In this document: one piece after another, positions 25,583 through 34,515 of the stretch
Position numbering within the stretch: the first letter of the stretch is position 1
Layout of the letters: each line of letters opens with the position of its first letter
Origin: Cryomorphaceae bacterium
GTDB taxonomy: Bacteria > Bacteroidota > Bacteroidia > Flavobacteriales > Flavobacteriaceae
Assembly: GCA_003331265.1 (NCBI GenBank)
Contig: QOPV01000008.1
Span: 1-41,321, forward strand
Reading direction: 5' to 3'
Length of the DNA: 41,321 bases
Notes under the pieces: model-generated
Databases searched by the model: none
Seen by the model: only the letters and a program-made list of their open reading frames with translations
Told to the model about the DNA's origin: nothing
Translations under genes and position numbers: made by a program

Positions 25583-26439
25583 TATAAAACCATTTTTTCA
25601 ATTGGACATACTAATATATCTTCTGCACCAGCATCTTTAATTTTATCAATCACTTCCCAAAAGGCATTCTCATTTATCACTGAATGTAATGAGCTCCAAC
25701 CCTCCTTGTTAAGCGGGAGAACGGTAGGACTTTTTAAAACTGGCAGTATTTTTGAAATAGCGCTTATTTTATCATTTGGGGCGTTTAAAAGAATATACTT
25801 AGATTCTTTAGCTTTTAAAACAGCTCTAATTCTAAATAAAAATTTTTCTAACAAGTACTTATTAGATTTTAATAATTTTTTATTTCCAGCTAAAACAGCT
25901 TGTGATTCGTGAATTACGAACACTTCCTTTAGATTGTTTTTATAAAGTGTACTTCCGCTTGAAACTATATCACATATAGCATCTGAAAGCCCAATATTTG
26001 GAGCTATTTCAACAGAACCGTTAATTACGTGAATATCAGCTGTAATATTATTTTTAATTAGAAACTTTTTAAGTGTATTAGGATATGATGTCGCAATTTT
26101 TAAACTATCCAGAAAAGATACTGATTCAAAGCTTGCATCTTTTGGAACAGCAATTGAAACTTTACATTTTGAAAAACCTAGATTTTCAATAATGTCTATA
26201 TCAAAATCTTTTTCAATTAGTAAATTTTCACCAATTATTGCCAAATCAACTACACCATCATTAATGTATTTAGGAATATCACTATTTCTTAAAAAATAAA
26301 CTTCAATTGGAAAGTTTCTTGAGGATGCTATTAATTGGTCTTTGTAGTTATCTATGTTAATTCCACATTTATTTAAAAGATTTAGAGAATCTGTATTAAG
26401 TCTTCCAGATTTTTGAATTGCGATTTTAAGTTTTTTCAT
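25582..26439 (-). CDS. hisG: ATP phosphoribosyltransferase, long form
   Basis: 285 residues. This is the long, HisZ-independent form: the catalytic domain (about 1-210) includes the PRPP-binding DIVSSGSTL segment. It is followed by an ACT-like regulatory domain (about 215-285, with TVLPLNKEGWSSLHSVI) through which histidine inhibits the enzyme. It commits ATP and PRPP to histidine synthesis. The gene begins 15 bases after the T run of the attenuator terminator, so its transcription depends on readthrough there. Confidence 0.95.
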   Translation of the reverse strand: MKKLKIAIQKSGRLNTDSLNLLNKCGINIDNYKDQLIASSRNFPIEVYFLRNSDIPKYINDGVVDLAIIGENLLIEKDFDIDIIENLGFSKCKVSIAVPKDASFESVSFLDSLKIATSYPNTLKKFLIKNNITADIHVINGSVEIAPNIGLSDAICDIVSSGSTLYKNNLKEVFVIHESQAVLAGNKKLLKSNKYLLEKFLFRIRAVLKAKESKYILLNAPNDKISAISKILPVLKSPTVLPLNKEGWSSLHSVINENAFWEVIDKIKDAGAEDILVCPIEKMVL

Positions 26440-26454
26440 TTATTAATTTTTATT

Positions 26455-26489
26455 AAAAAAAAAACCCGTTTGAATTAACAAACGGGTTT
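26455..26489 (-). terminator. Attenuator terminator in front of hisG
   Basis: On the minus strand AAACCCGTTTG and CAAACGGGTTT form an 11-bp perfect stem with a 6-base loop (forward arms 26479-26489 and 26462-26472), followed by a run of Ts. It lies between the His-rich leader ORF and hisG. The 5' arm segment CGTTTG can alternatively pair with CAAACG inside the leader ORF (forward 26522-26527), giving a mutually exclusive antiterminator. Confidence 0.92.
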
Positions 26490-26511
26490 ATATAATAATA
26501 TAACAATATCA

Positions 26512-26568
26512 TCACATCACTCGTTTGAGGATATTTAAATGATGATGATTGTTACGATTAAATTTCAT
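26512..26568 (-). CDS. his operon leader peptide, 18 residues with HHH
   Basis: The ORF reads MKFNRNNHHHLNILKRVM. Three consecutive CAT codons (26539-26547) lie in front of the antiterminator segment. When histidyl-tRNA is scarce a ribosome stalls on these codons, leaving CAAACG (26522-26527) free to pair with the 5' arm of the terminator so that transcription continues into hisG. When histidine is plentiful the ribosome covers that segment and the terminator forms. The start is the only ATG, 17 bases after the promoter-like element. Confidence 0.9.
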   Translation of the reverse strand: MKFNRNNHHHLNILKRVM

Positions 26569-26583
26569 TATTAGAATTTGAAG

Positions 26584-26602
26584 TACAAATATTATAAAAA
26601 AA
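26584..26602 (-). promoter_or_regulatory. Promoter-like element of the his leader
   Basis: The minus strand reads TTTTTTTATAATATTTGTA directly after the stop codon of the prohibitin-like gene. It is identical to the 19 bases at 10641-10659 before the arg leader. The TAATATTTG core resembles the TAnnTTTG -7 box with one extra base. It ends 15 bases before the leader ATG. Confidence 0.55.
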
Positions 26603-27421
26603 TTATTGATTTCCTAGAATTATTGGCAAACCATCTTTTCCACTTCCAATTACAATTACTTTTGAATTTGGAGACTCAGATAATTTAGTAGTAGCTTCAA
26701 TACCTTTATCTCTCAAAATATTTGTAGTTAGAGAAGAATTAAGTATTCTATTTGCATCTGCTTTACCTTGGGCATCAATTCTAACTTTTTCAGCTTCTTT
26801 TCTAGCTGATTCAAGTTTAAACTCATATTCCAAAGACATTTGTTCTTGACTAAGCTTTCTTTCTATTGCCTGTTTTATTGTATTTGGTAGCGTTACATCT
26901 CTAACTAAAACATCATTAATTTGAACATGTTGTTCCTCTACTCCTTTTTTTAATTCATCAAAAATTTCACTTTCAATAGCATCTCTCTTGGTTGAATATA
27001 GTTGTTCTGGTGTATATCTTCCTACAACACTTCTAGCAACAGCCCTGATATTAGGAACAATAACTATATCTAAATAATTCGAACCTTTAGTTTGGTGTAG
27101 TAAACCTAATTCATCTGCTTTAGGTTGATATAACACAGAAACATCTAATGAAATTTCTAGACCATTTGAAGATAATACTTGCATTTGACTTTCAAAAACT
27201 TCCTGTTGTTTTACATTATACAAGTAAACTTTATTCCAGGGTGCAATAATATGAAAACCTTCACCCAGTGGTGGCTCATCAGTCACCACACCTCCTCCAA
27301 ATGTTTCAAATAATACTCCTGCTTCTCCATAGCCAATGTTTACAGCTGATTTCATAAGAATTATGAAACTAACCATTACTGCTATCACAATAGGTAATCC
27401 AATTTTGTTAATTCTGTCCAT
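26603..27421 (-). CDS. Prohibitin-like SPFH/Band 7 membrane protein
   Basis: 272 residues. One N-terminal hydrophobic helix (about 9-27) is followed by the SPFH domain with prohibitin-like features: GYGEAGVLFETFGG, GEGFHIIAPW and the VKQQEVFESQMQVLSSNGLEI-type strand. A coiled-coil region (about 185-225, LEYEFKLESARKEAEKVRIDA) lies near the C-terminus. Such proteins form large ring or cage assemblies on the membrane, sometimes with FtsH. It lies 26 bases downstream of fabG on the same strand, and the his promoter element begins right at its stop codon. Confidence 0.9.
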   Translation of the reverse strand: MDRINKIGLPIVIAVMVSFIILMKSAVNIGYGEAGVLFETFGGGVVTDEPPLGEGFHIIAPWNKVYLYNVKQQEVFESQMQVLSSNGLEISLDVSVLYQPKADELGLLHQTKGSNYLDIVIVPNIRAVARSVVGRYTPEQLYSTKRDAIESEIFDELKKGVEEQHVQINDVLVRDVTLPNTIKQAIERKLSQEQMSLEYEFKLESARKEAEKVRIDAQGKADANRILNSSLTTNILRDKGIEATTKLSESPNSKVIVIGSGKDGLPIILGNQ

Positions 27422-27430
27422 TTTATTTTT

Positions 27431-27448
27431 ATTATTATTATTATTATT
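27431..27448. repeat. (ATT)6 simple repeat between fabG and the prohibitin-like gene
   Basis: Six tandem ATT units fill most of the 26-base gap between the fabG stop and the prohibitin-like start. On the transcribed strand this is (AAT)6 in the region where ribosomes would load. It is simple AT-rich spacer sequence; length variation by slippage is possible but not shown. Confidence 0.6.
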
Positions 27449-28194
27449 TATGTTAACATGCCTCCGTCCACATTAATTACTTGACCAGTAATAAAATTAG
27501 AAAGATCTGAAGACAAAAATAAGCAAAGATTTGCAACATCTTCAGGTTTTCCTCCTCTTTTTAAAGGAATTCCTTCAATCCATTTATTTACTATGTCCTC
27601 ACTCAGTTGATCGGTCATTTCTGTCTGGATAAAACCAGGCGCAACAACATTTGATCTAATATTTCTTGAACCTAATTCTAAAGCAATTGACTTTGAAAAC
27701 CCAATAATTCCAGCTTTGGAAGCGGCATAATTAGATTGACCAGCGTTACCTTTAACCCCAACTATTGAACTTATATTTATAATACTTCCTGATCGTTTTT
27801 TTAAAAAAACTCTCTGACAAGCTTTAACCATATTAAAGACCGATTTTAAATTAACCTCAACCACTTTGTCAAAATCTTCCTCATTCATTCTTAATAACAA
27901 ATTATCTCTAGTAATACCAGCATTATTAATTAAAACATCAAACGTGTCAAAATCATTTAATATATTTTCAACTAAAGATTGAGATTCTTCATAACTGGCC
28001 GCATTACTTTGATAAGCCTTACATTCAACCCCTGTGCATTTGATTTCCTTTACAAGTTTATTAGCAGATTCAATCGACTGACTGTAGGTGAAAGCAATAT
28101 TTGCTCCATTTTTAGCTAGAATTGAAGCAATTCCTTTTCCAATACCCCTACTAGCTCCAGTGATAATTACTGTTTTCCCTTTTAATAAATTCAT
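27448..28194 (-). CDS. fabG: 3-oxoacyl-ACP reductase
   Basis: 248 residues, classical short-chain dehydrogenase. The NADP-binding motif is TGASRGIGKGIA (13-24), NNAG follows near 90, the catalytic Ser is in NISSIVG, and Tyr/Lys are in YAASK. The closing GQVINVDGGM is typical of FabG. It reduces 3-oxoacyl-ACP in fatty acid elongation, which fits the neighbouring lpx and fabZ genes. Other short-chain dehydrogenases are possible, but length and motifs match FabG well. Confidence 0.9.
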   Translation of the reverse strand: MNLLKGKTVIITGASRGIGKGIASILAKNGANIAFTYSQSIESANKLVKEIKCTGVECKAYQSNAASYEESQSLVENILNDFDTFDVLINNAGITRDNLLLRMNEEDFDKVVEVNLKSVFNMVKACQRVFLKKRSGSIINISSIVGVKGNAGQSNYAASKAGIIGFSKSIALELGSRNIRSNVVAPGFIQTEMTDQLSEDIVNKWIEGIPLKRGGKPEDVANLCLFLSSDLSNFITGQVINVDGGMLT

Positions 28195-28222
28195 GAATTT
28201 ATAATAAACTTATTCAAAATTA

Positions 28223-29098
28223 CTAATTATATAGAATCTCAGCTACTTTCTTTCCAATTTCTGCAGGAGAATCCACAACATGAATCCCACATTCTCTCAT
28301 TACTTTTTTCTTAGCCTCAGCTGTGTCTTCAGTTCCTCCAACAATAGCACCTGCATGGCCCATAGTTCTTCCTTTTGGAGCAGTTTCTCCAGCAATAAAA
28401 CCAACAATTGGCTTTTTATTTCCATTTTCTTTAACCCATAATGCAGCAATAGTTTCTAATTGACCTCCAATTTCACCAATCATAACAATACAATCTGTTT
28501 CATGATCTTCCATAAACAACTTTATTGCATCTTTGGTTGTTGTGCCAATTATTGGATCACCTCCAATTCCTATTGCTGTAGAAATCCCCAAACCCTGTTT
28601 AACAACCTGATCAGCAGCTTCATATGTTAGAGTACCAGATTTTGATACCAAACCTACTTTACCCTTTTTAAAAACAAAACCAGGCATAATACCGACCTTT
28701 GCTTCGTCAGGGGTTATAATGCCAGGACAATTAGGTCCAATTAATGTACAATCTTTGTTTTTTATATATTGATTAACCTTCGTCATGTCAGAAACAGGTA
28801 TTCCTTCAGTTATTGCAATTATTATCTTTATACCAGCATCTGCTGATTCCATTATAGCATCAGCAGCAAAACCAGCTGGAACAAAGATTATTGATGTGTT
28901 AGCTTTAACTTTTAAAACCGCTTCATATACAGTATTAAAAACGGGTTTATCTAAATGCAACTGCCCTCCTTTTCCTGGGGTGACACCACCAACAATATTA
29001 GTTCCATAAGAAATCATTTGCTCCGAATGAAAAGTACCTTCACCGCCAGTAAATCCTTGTACAACAATTTTAGAATTCTTATCTACTAGTATGCTCAT
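28223..29098 (-). CDS. sucD: Succinyl-CoA ligase, alpha subunit
   Basis: 291 residues. The CoA-binding N-terminal domain includes VQGFTGGEGTFHSEQM, and the phosphorylated histidine lies in GHAGAIVGG (about 247). It forms succinyl-CoA or ATP/GTP in the citric acid cycle with SucC, whose gene is not in this window. The separation of sucD from sucC is common in Bacteroidetes. It lies seven bases after efp. Confidence 0.95.
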   Translation of the reverse strand: MSILVDKNSKIVVQGFTGGEGTFHSEQMISYGTNIVGGVTPGKGGQLHLDKPVFNTVYEAVLKVKANTSIIFVPAGFAADAIMESADAGIKIIIAITEGIPVSDMTKVNQYIKNKDCTLIGPNCPGIITPDEAKVGIMPGFVFKKGKVGLVSKSGTLTYEAADQVVKQGLGISTAIGIGGDPIIGTTTKDAIKLFMEDHETDCIVMIGEIGGQLETIAALWVKENGNKKPIVGFIAGETAPKGRTMGHAGAIVGGTEDTAEAKKKVMRECGIHVVDSPAEIGKKVAEILYN

Positions 29099-29105
29099 AT
29101 ATGTT

Positions 29106-29672
29106 TTAATTTTTAACTCGTTCTATGTAAGATCCTTTTTCAGGGTCAATTTTTATTGAATCTCCTTCATTAATAAATAATGGTACATTTATAGATGCCG
29201 CAGTTTCAAGAATAGCAGGTTTAGTTGCATTAGTAGCGGTATTTCCTTTTAAACCCGGTTCAGTAGAAGTTACTTTCAAAATAACACTTTGCGGCATTTC
29301 TATTGAAAGACTCGTTCCATCTTCAGTGTTTGTTAGAACAGTAACTATTTCACCTTCTTTTAAAAATCCGTGAGCATCTAACAAGTTTTCTTCAATTGTA
29401 ATCTGATTGTAATCACTAACATTCATGAAATGATAAGTTTGACCATCTTTATACAAAAATTGAAACTTTTTGGTTTCAACCCTAACTTCATCTATCTTAT
29501 GTCCAGCAGAAAAAGTATTATCAATAACTTTTCCATTAGTTACGCTTTTGAGTTTAGTCCTGACAAACGCAGGGCCTTTTCCTGGTTTGACATGTAAAAA
29601 ATCTATAATTTTATAAATATCGTTATTATAGTGAATACAAAGTCCTTTTCTAATATCTGATGATGATGCCAT
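29106..29672 (-). CDS. efp: Translation elongation factor P
   Basis: 188 residues, three beta-barrel domains (KOW-like, OB, OB). The modification-site loop reads HVKPGKGPAF, with Lys32 equivalent to the residue lysylated in E. coli EF-P. EF-P rescues ribosomes stalled on proline runs. It is three bases downstream of lpxA, in the lipid A operon, and close enough to be of interest for the Pro/Arg-rich arg leader peptide. Confidence 0.96.
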   Translation of the reverse strand: MASSSDIRKGLCIHYNNDIYKIIDFLHVKPGKGPAFVRTKLKSVTNGKVIDNTFSAGHKIDEVRVETKKFQFLYKDGQTYHFMNVSDYNQITIEENLLDAHGFLKEGEIVTVLTNTEDGTSLSIEMPQSVILKVTSTEPGLKGNTATNATKPAILETAASINVPLFINEGDSIKIDPEKGSYIERVKN

Positions 29673-29675
29673 ATC

Positions 29676-30458
29676 TTAATTTTGAAAATATCCTTTCATT
29701 ATTCCTCTTTGTGAGTTTTGAATAAATTGTATTATTTCATCTCTTTCTTTGGTGGCTTCCATTTCACCTTCAATAATTTTTACAGCTTGCGTATTATTAT
29801 ATTTTTTTTGATATAATGTTCTGTAAATAGATTGAATTTCCATAATTACTTTACTGTCAAAGCCTCTTCTTCTCAATCCAACTGAATTTATTCCAACATA
29901 AGAAATAGGTTCTCTGGCAGCTTTTACAAACGGAGGAATATCTTTCCTGACAAGTGAACCTCCAGCAACGAAAGCATGGTTTCCGATAGAACAAAATTGG
30001 TGAACAGCGACCATTCCAGCTAAAATAACATAACTGCCTACCGTAACATGACCAGCCAAAGTAGAATTATTTGAAAAAATACAATTGTTTCCAATTAGAC
30101 AATCATGAGCAATATGAGAATAAGCCATTATCAAACAGTCTTTTCCAATAACGGTTTTATTTCTATCCTCAGTTCCTCTGTTGATAGTCACACATTCTCT
30201 CACAGTTGTATTATCTCCAATTACAGCAGTTGTATCCTCCCCATTAAACTTTAAATCTTGAGGAACAGCAGAAATTACAGAACCTGGGAATATTGAACAA
30301 TTTTTTCCAATTCTGGCTCCACTCATAATAGTAACATTTGAACCTATCCAAGTTCCTTGACCAATAATAACATTATTATCAATAGATGAAAATGGTTCAA
30401 CTACAACATTTTTAGCGATTTTAGCTCCAGGATGAATAAATGATAACGGTTGATACAT
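29676..30458 (-). CDS. lpxA: UDP-N-acetylglucosamine acyltransferase
   Basis: 260 residues, a left-handed beta-helix of hexapeptide repeats (residues 8-190) followed by a helical C-terminal domain. HPGAKIAKNVVVEPFSSI opens the helix. The catalytic histidine lies in the MAYSHIAHDC stretch (about 120), with HVTVGSYVILAGMVAVHQF after it. First step of lipid A synthesis. The gene's start shares one base with the lpxC-fabZ stop (TAATG). Confidence 0.96.
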   Translation of the reverse strand: MYQPLSFIHPGAKIAKNVVVEPFSSIDNNVIIGQGTWIGSNVTIMSGARIGKNCSIFPGSVISAVPQDLKFNGEDTTAVIGDNTTVRECVTINRGTEDRNKTVIGKDCLIMAYSHIAHDCLIGNNCIFSNNSTLAGHVTVGSYVILAGMVAVHQFCSIGNHAFVAGGSLVRKDIPPFVKAAREPISYVGINSVGLRRRGFDSKVIMEIQSIYRTLYQKKYNNTQAVKIIEGEMEATKERDEIIQFIQNSQRGIMKGYFQN

Positions 30459-31852
30459 TATGTGTCTGTTTTTCTTATAATTTTAGCCATTAAATCGGCT
30501 TCACTTGTTAATTTACCATCTACAAAAGCTTGTGCTCTCATATGGCATATTCCTCTTCTCAAAGGAGATAATAATTCGCATTTAAAAATTAAAGTATCAC
30601 CAGGAACAACAGGGTATTTAAACTTTGCATTATCGATTTTAGCAAAAAAAGTTAAATAATTTTGAGGATCTGGAACAGTATTTAAAATTAAAACACCTCC
30701 TGCTTGAGCCATAGCTTCAATTTGAAGTACTCCTGGCATAATAGGCTTTCCTGGAAAATGACCATTAAAAAAGTCTTCATTAATAGTTACATTTTTTAAA
30801 CCTATAACATGATCATCGGAAATTTCTAAAATTTTATCAATAAATAAAAATGGAGGTCTATGAGGTAAAAGCTCTTGAATTTGATTAACGTCCATTATTG
30901 GAGGTTTTGTTAAATCAATTTGAGGAGCTAAATTTCTCTTTTCATTTTTAATTATTGAAGACAGGTGTTTAGTAAACATAGAGTTTACAAAATGTCCAGG
31001 TTTATTGGCAATAACCTTACCTTTAATTCTGGTTCCTAATAGAGCAAGATCACCCACTACATCTAACAGTTTATGTCTCGCCGCTTCATTAGGATAATGT
31101 AAATTTAAATTGTCAAGAATTCCATTGCTTTTAACGGAAAGTTTATCTGTATTGAAAGCTTTTTTAAGTTTGGACATGGTTTCGTCAGAAAGTTCTTTAT
31201 CAACATAAACAATTGCATTGTTTAAGTCACCTCCCTTAATTAGACCATTGTCTAAAAGCATTTCAATTTCATGAAGAAAACTAAAGGTTCTTGCATTAGC
31301 AAACTCAGTATTGAACTGTGATATTTTTTTCATTGTAGCATTTTGAGTTCCTAAAATTTTTGTCCCAAAATCAACCATGGTCGTAACTTCATAAGAATTG
31401 GATGGAATAACCGTTATATCACTGCCTGTATTTTCATCATAATAAGAAATCACTTCTTTGACTACATATTCATTTCTAATTGCTTTTTGCTCTTTTATGC
31501 CTGCTTTTTGTAATGCTTCAACAAAATATTTAGAGGAACCATCCATGATTGGAGGCTCAGATGCATCTAGTTCAATGAGGATGTTGTCAATTTCCATTCC
31601 AACTAGGGCAGCCAGAACATGCTCAGATGTTTTAATCTTTATTCCATTTTTATCAAGATTTGTTCCTCTGTCAGTGTTGACTACATAGTTAATGTTCGCT
31701 TCAATAATTGGCTTTTCAGGTAAGTCAGTTCTACAAAATGCATACCCAAAATTTTCCTCAGCAGGTTTAAAAGTTAAATTAACTTCCTTCCCAGTATGAA
31801 TTCCTACTCCTTTCAATGAAACAGGTTTTGAAATAGTATGTTGTTTAGACAT
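30458..31852 (-). CDS. lpxC-fabZ: Bifunctional UDP-3-O-acyl-N-acetylglucosamine deacetylase / 3-hydroxyacyl-ACP dehydratase
   Basis: 464 residues. The LpxC half (about 1-310) has the zinc-site segments SEHVLAALVGM (about 77-87) and a later KLLDVVGDLALLG. The FabZ half (about 320-464) has the active-site stretch NGHFPGKPIMPGVLQIEAMAQ-like sequence with catalytic His and Glu. The fusion joins lipid A deacetylation with fatty acid elongation and is a known Bacteroidetes/Chlorobi arrangement. It overlaps lpxD by eight bases. Confidence 0.96.
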   Translation of the reverse strand: MSKQHTISKPVSLKGVGIHTGKEVNLTFKPAEENFGYAFCRTDLPEKPIIEANINYVVNTDRGTNLDKNGIKIKTSEHVLAALVGMEIDNILIELDASEPPIMDGSSKYFVEALQKAGIKEQKAIRNEYVVKEVISYYDENTGSDITVIPSNSYEVTTMVDFGTKILGTQNATMKKISQFNTEFANARTFSFLHEIEMLLDNGLIKGGDLNNAIVYVDKELSDETMSKLKKAFNTDKLSVKSNGILDNLNLHYPNEAARHKLLDVVGDLALLGTRIKGKVIANKPGHFVNSMFTKHLSSIIKNEKRNLAPQIDLTKPPIMDVNQIQELLPHRPPFLFIDKILEISDDHVIGLKNVTINEDFFNGHFPGKPIMPGVLQIEAMAQAGGVLILNTVPDPQNYLTFFAKIDNAKFKYPVVPGDTLIFKCELLSPLRRGICHMRAQAFVDGKLTSEADLMAKIIRKTDT

Positions 31853-32870
31853 CTTTATTGTTTTTAAAAATCTTTTCCAAAGATTTAATTATTGATGGTA
31901 AATTTTTAAAATGAACATAGGATTTGTTGTAATCAATGTATTTAATTGCAGGGTAACCCATTACAGATGTGTCCGACTTAATACTCCTTAATACACCAGA
32001 TTGTGCCTGAATCATAACTCTATCTCCAATTGTTAGATGACCTCCTACTCCAGCTTGCCCTCCAATCATACAGTTTTTTCCAATGGTTGTTGATCCAGCT
32101 ATTCCTACGCAAGCAGCAATAACTGTGTTCTCACCAATGATTACATTATGAGCCACTTGAATTAAATTATCCATTTTAACCCCTTTTTTTATGATTGTAG
32201 AACCTAAGGTTGCTTTGTCAATTGTACAATTAGATCCGATCTCGACATCATCCTCGATTATAACGTTTCCATTGTGACTAACTTTAATTTGATTTCCGTT
32301 TTTATCTAAATTGAAACCAAATCCATCAGAACCAATAACAGTTCCACTATGAATAATGCAACTATCGCCAATAATTGAATTGTTATATATCTTAACCCCA
32401 GAATAAATTATGGTATTATCTCCAATAACCACATTTTCACCAATGAAAACTTGAGAGTGAATTTTAACGTTTCTACCAATTTTTGAATTTGATTTGCAAA
32501 TTGAGAAGGCTCCAAAGAAAAGGCCATTTTTATAAATAACATTTTTTTCAATAATAGAATGCTTTTCAATACCTATTAATTGTTTTTTATCAGAACCAAA
32601 ATGATTTAATAATTTAGAAAAAGACTCATTTGGATCATTAACCCTAATCAAGGTGCATTTAACAGGCTTTTCTATTTTTAATTTTTTGTCAATAATAATA
32701 ATTGAAGAATTTGATGTGTAGAGAAAATCATTGTACTTAGGATTTCCTAAAAAAGATAATGAATTTTTTTCGCCACTTTCAATTTTTGAAAGTTTATCAA
32801 TAAAAACCTTATTGTTTCCTTCAACAATTCCCCCTAACATGTCAGCGATTGTAATGGCATTTAATTTCAT
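31845..32870 (-). CDS. lpxD: UDP-3-O-(3-hydroxyacyl)glucosamine N-acyltransferase
   Basis: 341 residues. An N-terminal uridine-binding domain (about 1-105) precedes a hexapeptide-repeat beta-helix with repeats such as IGENVVIGDNTIIYSG and the catalytic-region VAHNVIIGENT. It adds the second acyl chain in lipid A synthesis. It is the first gene of the lpxD - lpxC/fabZ - lpxA - efp - sucD - fabG run. A -7 box ends only five bases before its ATG, so its mRNA may be leaderless. Confidence 0.95.
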   Translation of the reverse strand: MKLNAITIADMLGGIVEGNNKVFIDKLSKIESGEKNSLSFLGNPKYNDFLYTSNSSIIIIDKKLKIEKPVKCTLIRVNDPNESFSKLLNHFGSDKKQLIGIEKHSIIEKNVIYKNGLFFGAFSICKSNSKIGRNVKIHSQVFIGENVVIGDNTIIYSGVKIYNNSIIGDSCIIHSGTVIGSDGFGFNLDKNGNQIKVSHNGNVIIEDDVEIGSNCTIDKATLGSTIIKKGVKMDNLIQVAHNVIIGENTVIAACVGIAGSTTIGKNCMIGGQAGVGGHLTIGDRVMIQAQSGVLRSIKSDTSVMGYPAIKYIDYNKSYVHFKNLPSIIKSLEKIFKNNKDV

Positions 32871-32875
32871 CGACG

Positions 32876-32883
32876 CAAAAGTA
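32876..32883 (-). promoter_or_regulatory. -7 box of the lpxD operon
   Basis: The minus strand reads TACTTTTG, an exact TAnnTTTG match, five bases before the lpxD ATG. Transcription would begin at or next to the start codon, suggesting a leaderless or nearly leaderless message. Confidence 0.5.
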
Positions 32884-32946
32884 TGAAAAATGAATTAATT
32901 ACATTTTGGATATTTAATATTATAATGATTGATATTTATATTTAAC

Positions 32947-32954
32947 TAAATTTG
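32947..32954 (+). promoter_or_regulatory. -7 box of the porX operon
   Basis: TAAATTTG matches TAnnTTTG exactly and ends 16 bases before the porX ATG. A TTG at 32929-32931 is a possible -33 element, though the spacing is short. Confidence 0.5.
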
Positions 32955-32970
32955 AAATATAAATATATAT

Positions 32971-34509
32971 ATGATTAATATTTTATGGATTGACGATGAA
33001 ATAGAACATTTTAAATCTCACATTCTCTTTTTAAATAAAAAAGGGTATGAAGTCACAACCTGTAAAAGTGGCCCTGAAGCAATTAAATATCTTAATAAAA
33101 ATTTTTGTGAAGCCATACTAATAGATCAAAATATGCCTGGTCTCTCCGGAACTCAATCAATTGAATTAATAAATAAAAATCACCCTTTTGTTCCTATAAT
33201 TATGATTACTCAAAGTTTAGAAAATGAAACAATTGAAAATGCATTAGGACTTAAGGTGAGTGATTATTTATTCAAGCCATTAAATCCTAATCAAATTTTA
33301 TTGAGCCTCACAAAACTCTTTAGAAATAAAGAAATTGTTAGCAGTAAAATCATTTCTGATTATCAAAATTCTTTTCAAAAAATAAATAATAAAATTAATT
33401 TTTCTAATTCGATCGAAGATTGGATTGAAATTTATAAAACTATATGCAATTGGGAACTCAAGTTAAGTGACATTGATGAATTAGAAATCTCAGAAATTCT
33501 TATGTCTCAAAAAAAACAAGCTAATAAATTGTTTTCTGATTTTATAGAAAATAATTACGAATATTTAATTAATAATAATGACTTCCTATCCTCAATAAAT
33601 TTATTTAAAACCAATATAGTTCCAGAATTATCTAAAGGACACCCTACTCTAATGATTTTAATTGATAATCTTAGATACGATCAATGGAAAACCATCGAGC
33701 CTTTTGTAGTTGAAGATTATAGTATTAAGAAAAATATAATATACACAAGTATATTACCAACAACAACTCAGTACTGTAGGAATTCCATCTTTTCTGGCTT
33801 AAGCCCGATAGACATTAATAAGTTTCATCCAAATTACTGGGTTAATGAAACTGATGAGGGAGGGAAAAACAAATATGAAGATGAGTTAATTAATGAACAG
33901 TTTTTAAGGCTAGGTCTCGAGTCTAACTATAAATATCATAAAATATCAAATCCAAAGGACGGAGAGTCATTTTTAAATCGCATGAGTAACGAAAAACAAA
34001 ATGAACTAACAGTAATGGTTTATAACTTTGTTGATATGATTTCACATGCAAAAAAGGATGTGAAGTTCATAAAAGAATTGGCATCAAGTGATAGAGCATA
34101 CAGAGAATTAACTAAAGGGTGGTTTAAAAATTCTAAACTTAACGAAATAATAAAAAAAGGAAAAGATTTAGGGTTTAAGATTATTATAACGTCCGATCAC
34201 GGTACCATTAATGTTGATAAGGCTACTTTAGTTTCAGGTGATAAAGAGATTTCAAACAATCTTAGATACAAGACATCTAGACAAATTCATTCTTCAAAAA
34301 AAGAAGCACTAAACTTAAAAAATCCTGAAAAGTTTTTGTTGCCATCTAATCATTTATCAAGTTGTTATATTTTTGCTAAAGAGAATACTTTTTTTGTTTA
34401 CTCAAATAATTACAATAATTATGTCAACATGTTTAAAAATACATACCAACATGGAGGAATATCAATGGAAGAAATGTTTGTTCCTTTTATTGTTTTAGAC
34501 CCTAAATAA
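32971..34509 (+). CDS. porX: PorX-type response regulator with PglZ domain (type IX secretion control)
   Basis: 512 residues. The receiver domain (1-115) has the acidic pocket Asp8/Asp9, phosphorylation site Asp52 (LIDQNMPG) and Lys102 (FKP). A helical linker (about 116-220) leads to a PglZ/alkaline-phosphatase-like domain. Its metal ligands are visible in LIDNLRYDQW (Asp232), PTTTQYCRNS (Thr265 region), DMISH, TSDHGT and the late HGGISMEE. PorX of Porphyromonas and Flavobacterium has this architecture and controls type IX secretion genes with the sensor PorY. No PorY or DNA-binding domain is present here. It is six bases upstream of tsaE. Confidence 0.94.
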   Translation: MINILWIDDEIEHFKSHILFLNKKGYEVTTCKSGPEAIKYLNKNFCEAILIDQNMPGLSGTQSIELINKNHPFVPIIMITQSLENETIENALGLKVSDYLFKPLNPNQILLSLTKLFRNKEIVSSKIISDYQNSFQKINNKINFSNSIEDWIEIYKTICNWELKLSDIDELEISEILMSQKKQANKLFSDFIENNYEYLINNNDFLSSINLFKTNIVPELSKGHPTLMILIDNLRYDQWKTIEPFVVEDYSIKKNIIYTSILPTTTQYCRNSIFSGLSPIDINKFHPNYWVNETDEGGKNKYEDELINEQFLRLGLESNYKYHKISNPKDGESFLNRMSNEKQNELTVMVYNFVDMISHAKKDVKFIKELASSDRAYRELTKGWFKNSKLNEIIKKGKDLGFKIIITSDHGTINVDKATLVSGDKEISNNLRYKTSRQIHSSKKEALNLKNPEKFLLPSNHLSSCYIFAKENTFFVYSNNYNNYVNMFKNTYQHGGISMEEMFVPFIVLDPK

Positions 34510-34515
34510 TATTTA

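Noticed and set aside
27422-27450. The (ATT)n stretch as a functional regulatory repeat
   Set aside because: It is short simple sequence in an AT-rich gap; recorded as a repeat without claiming regulation.
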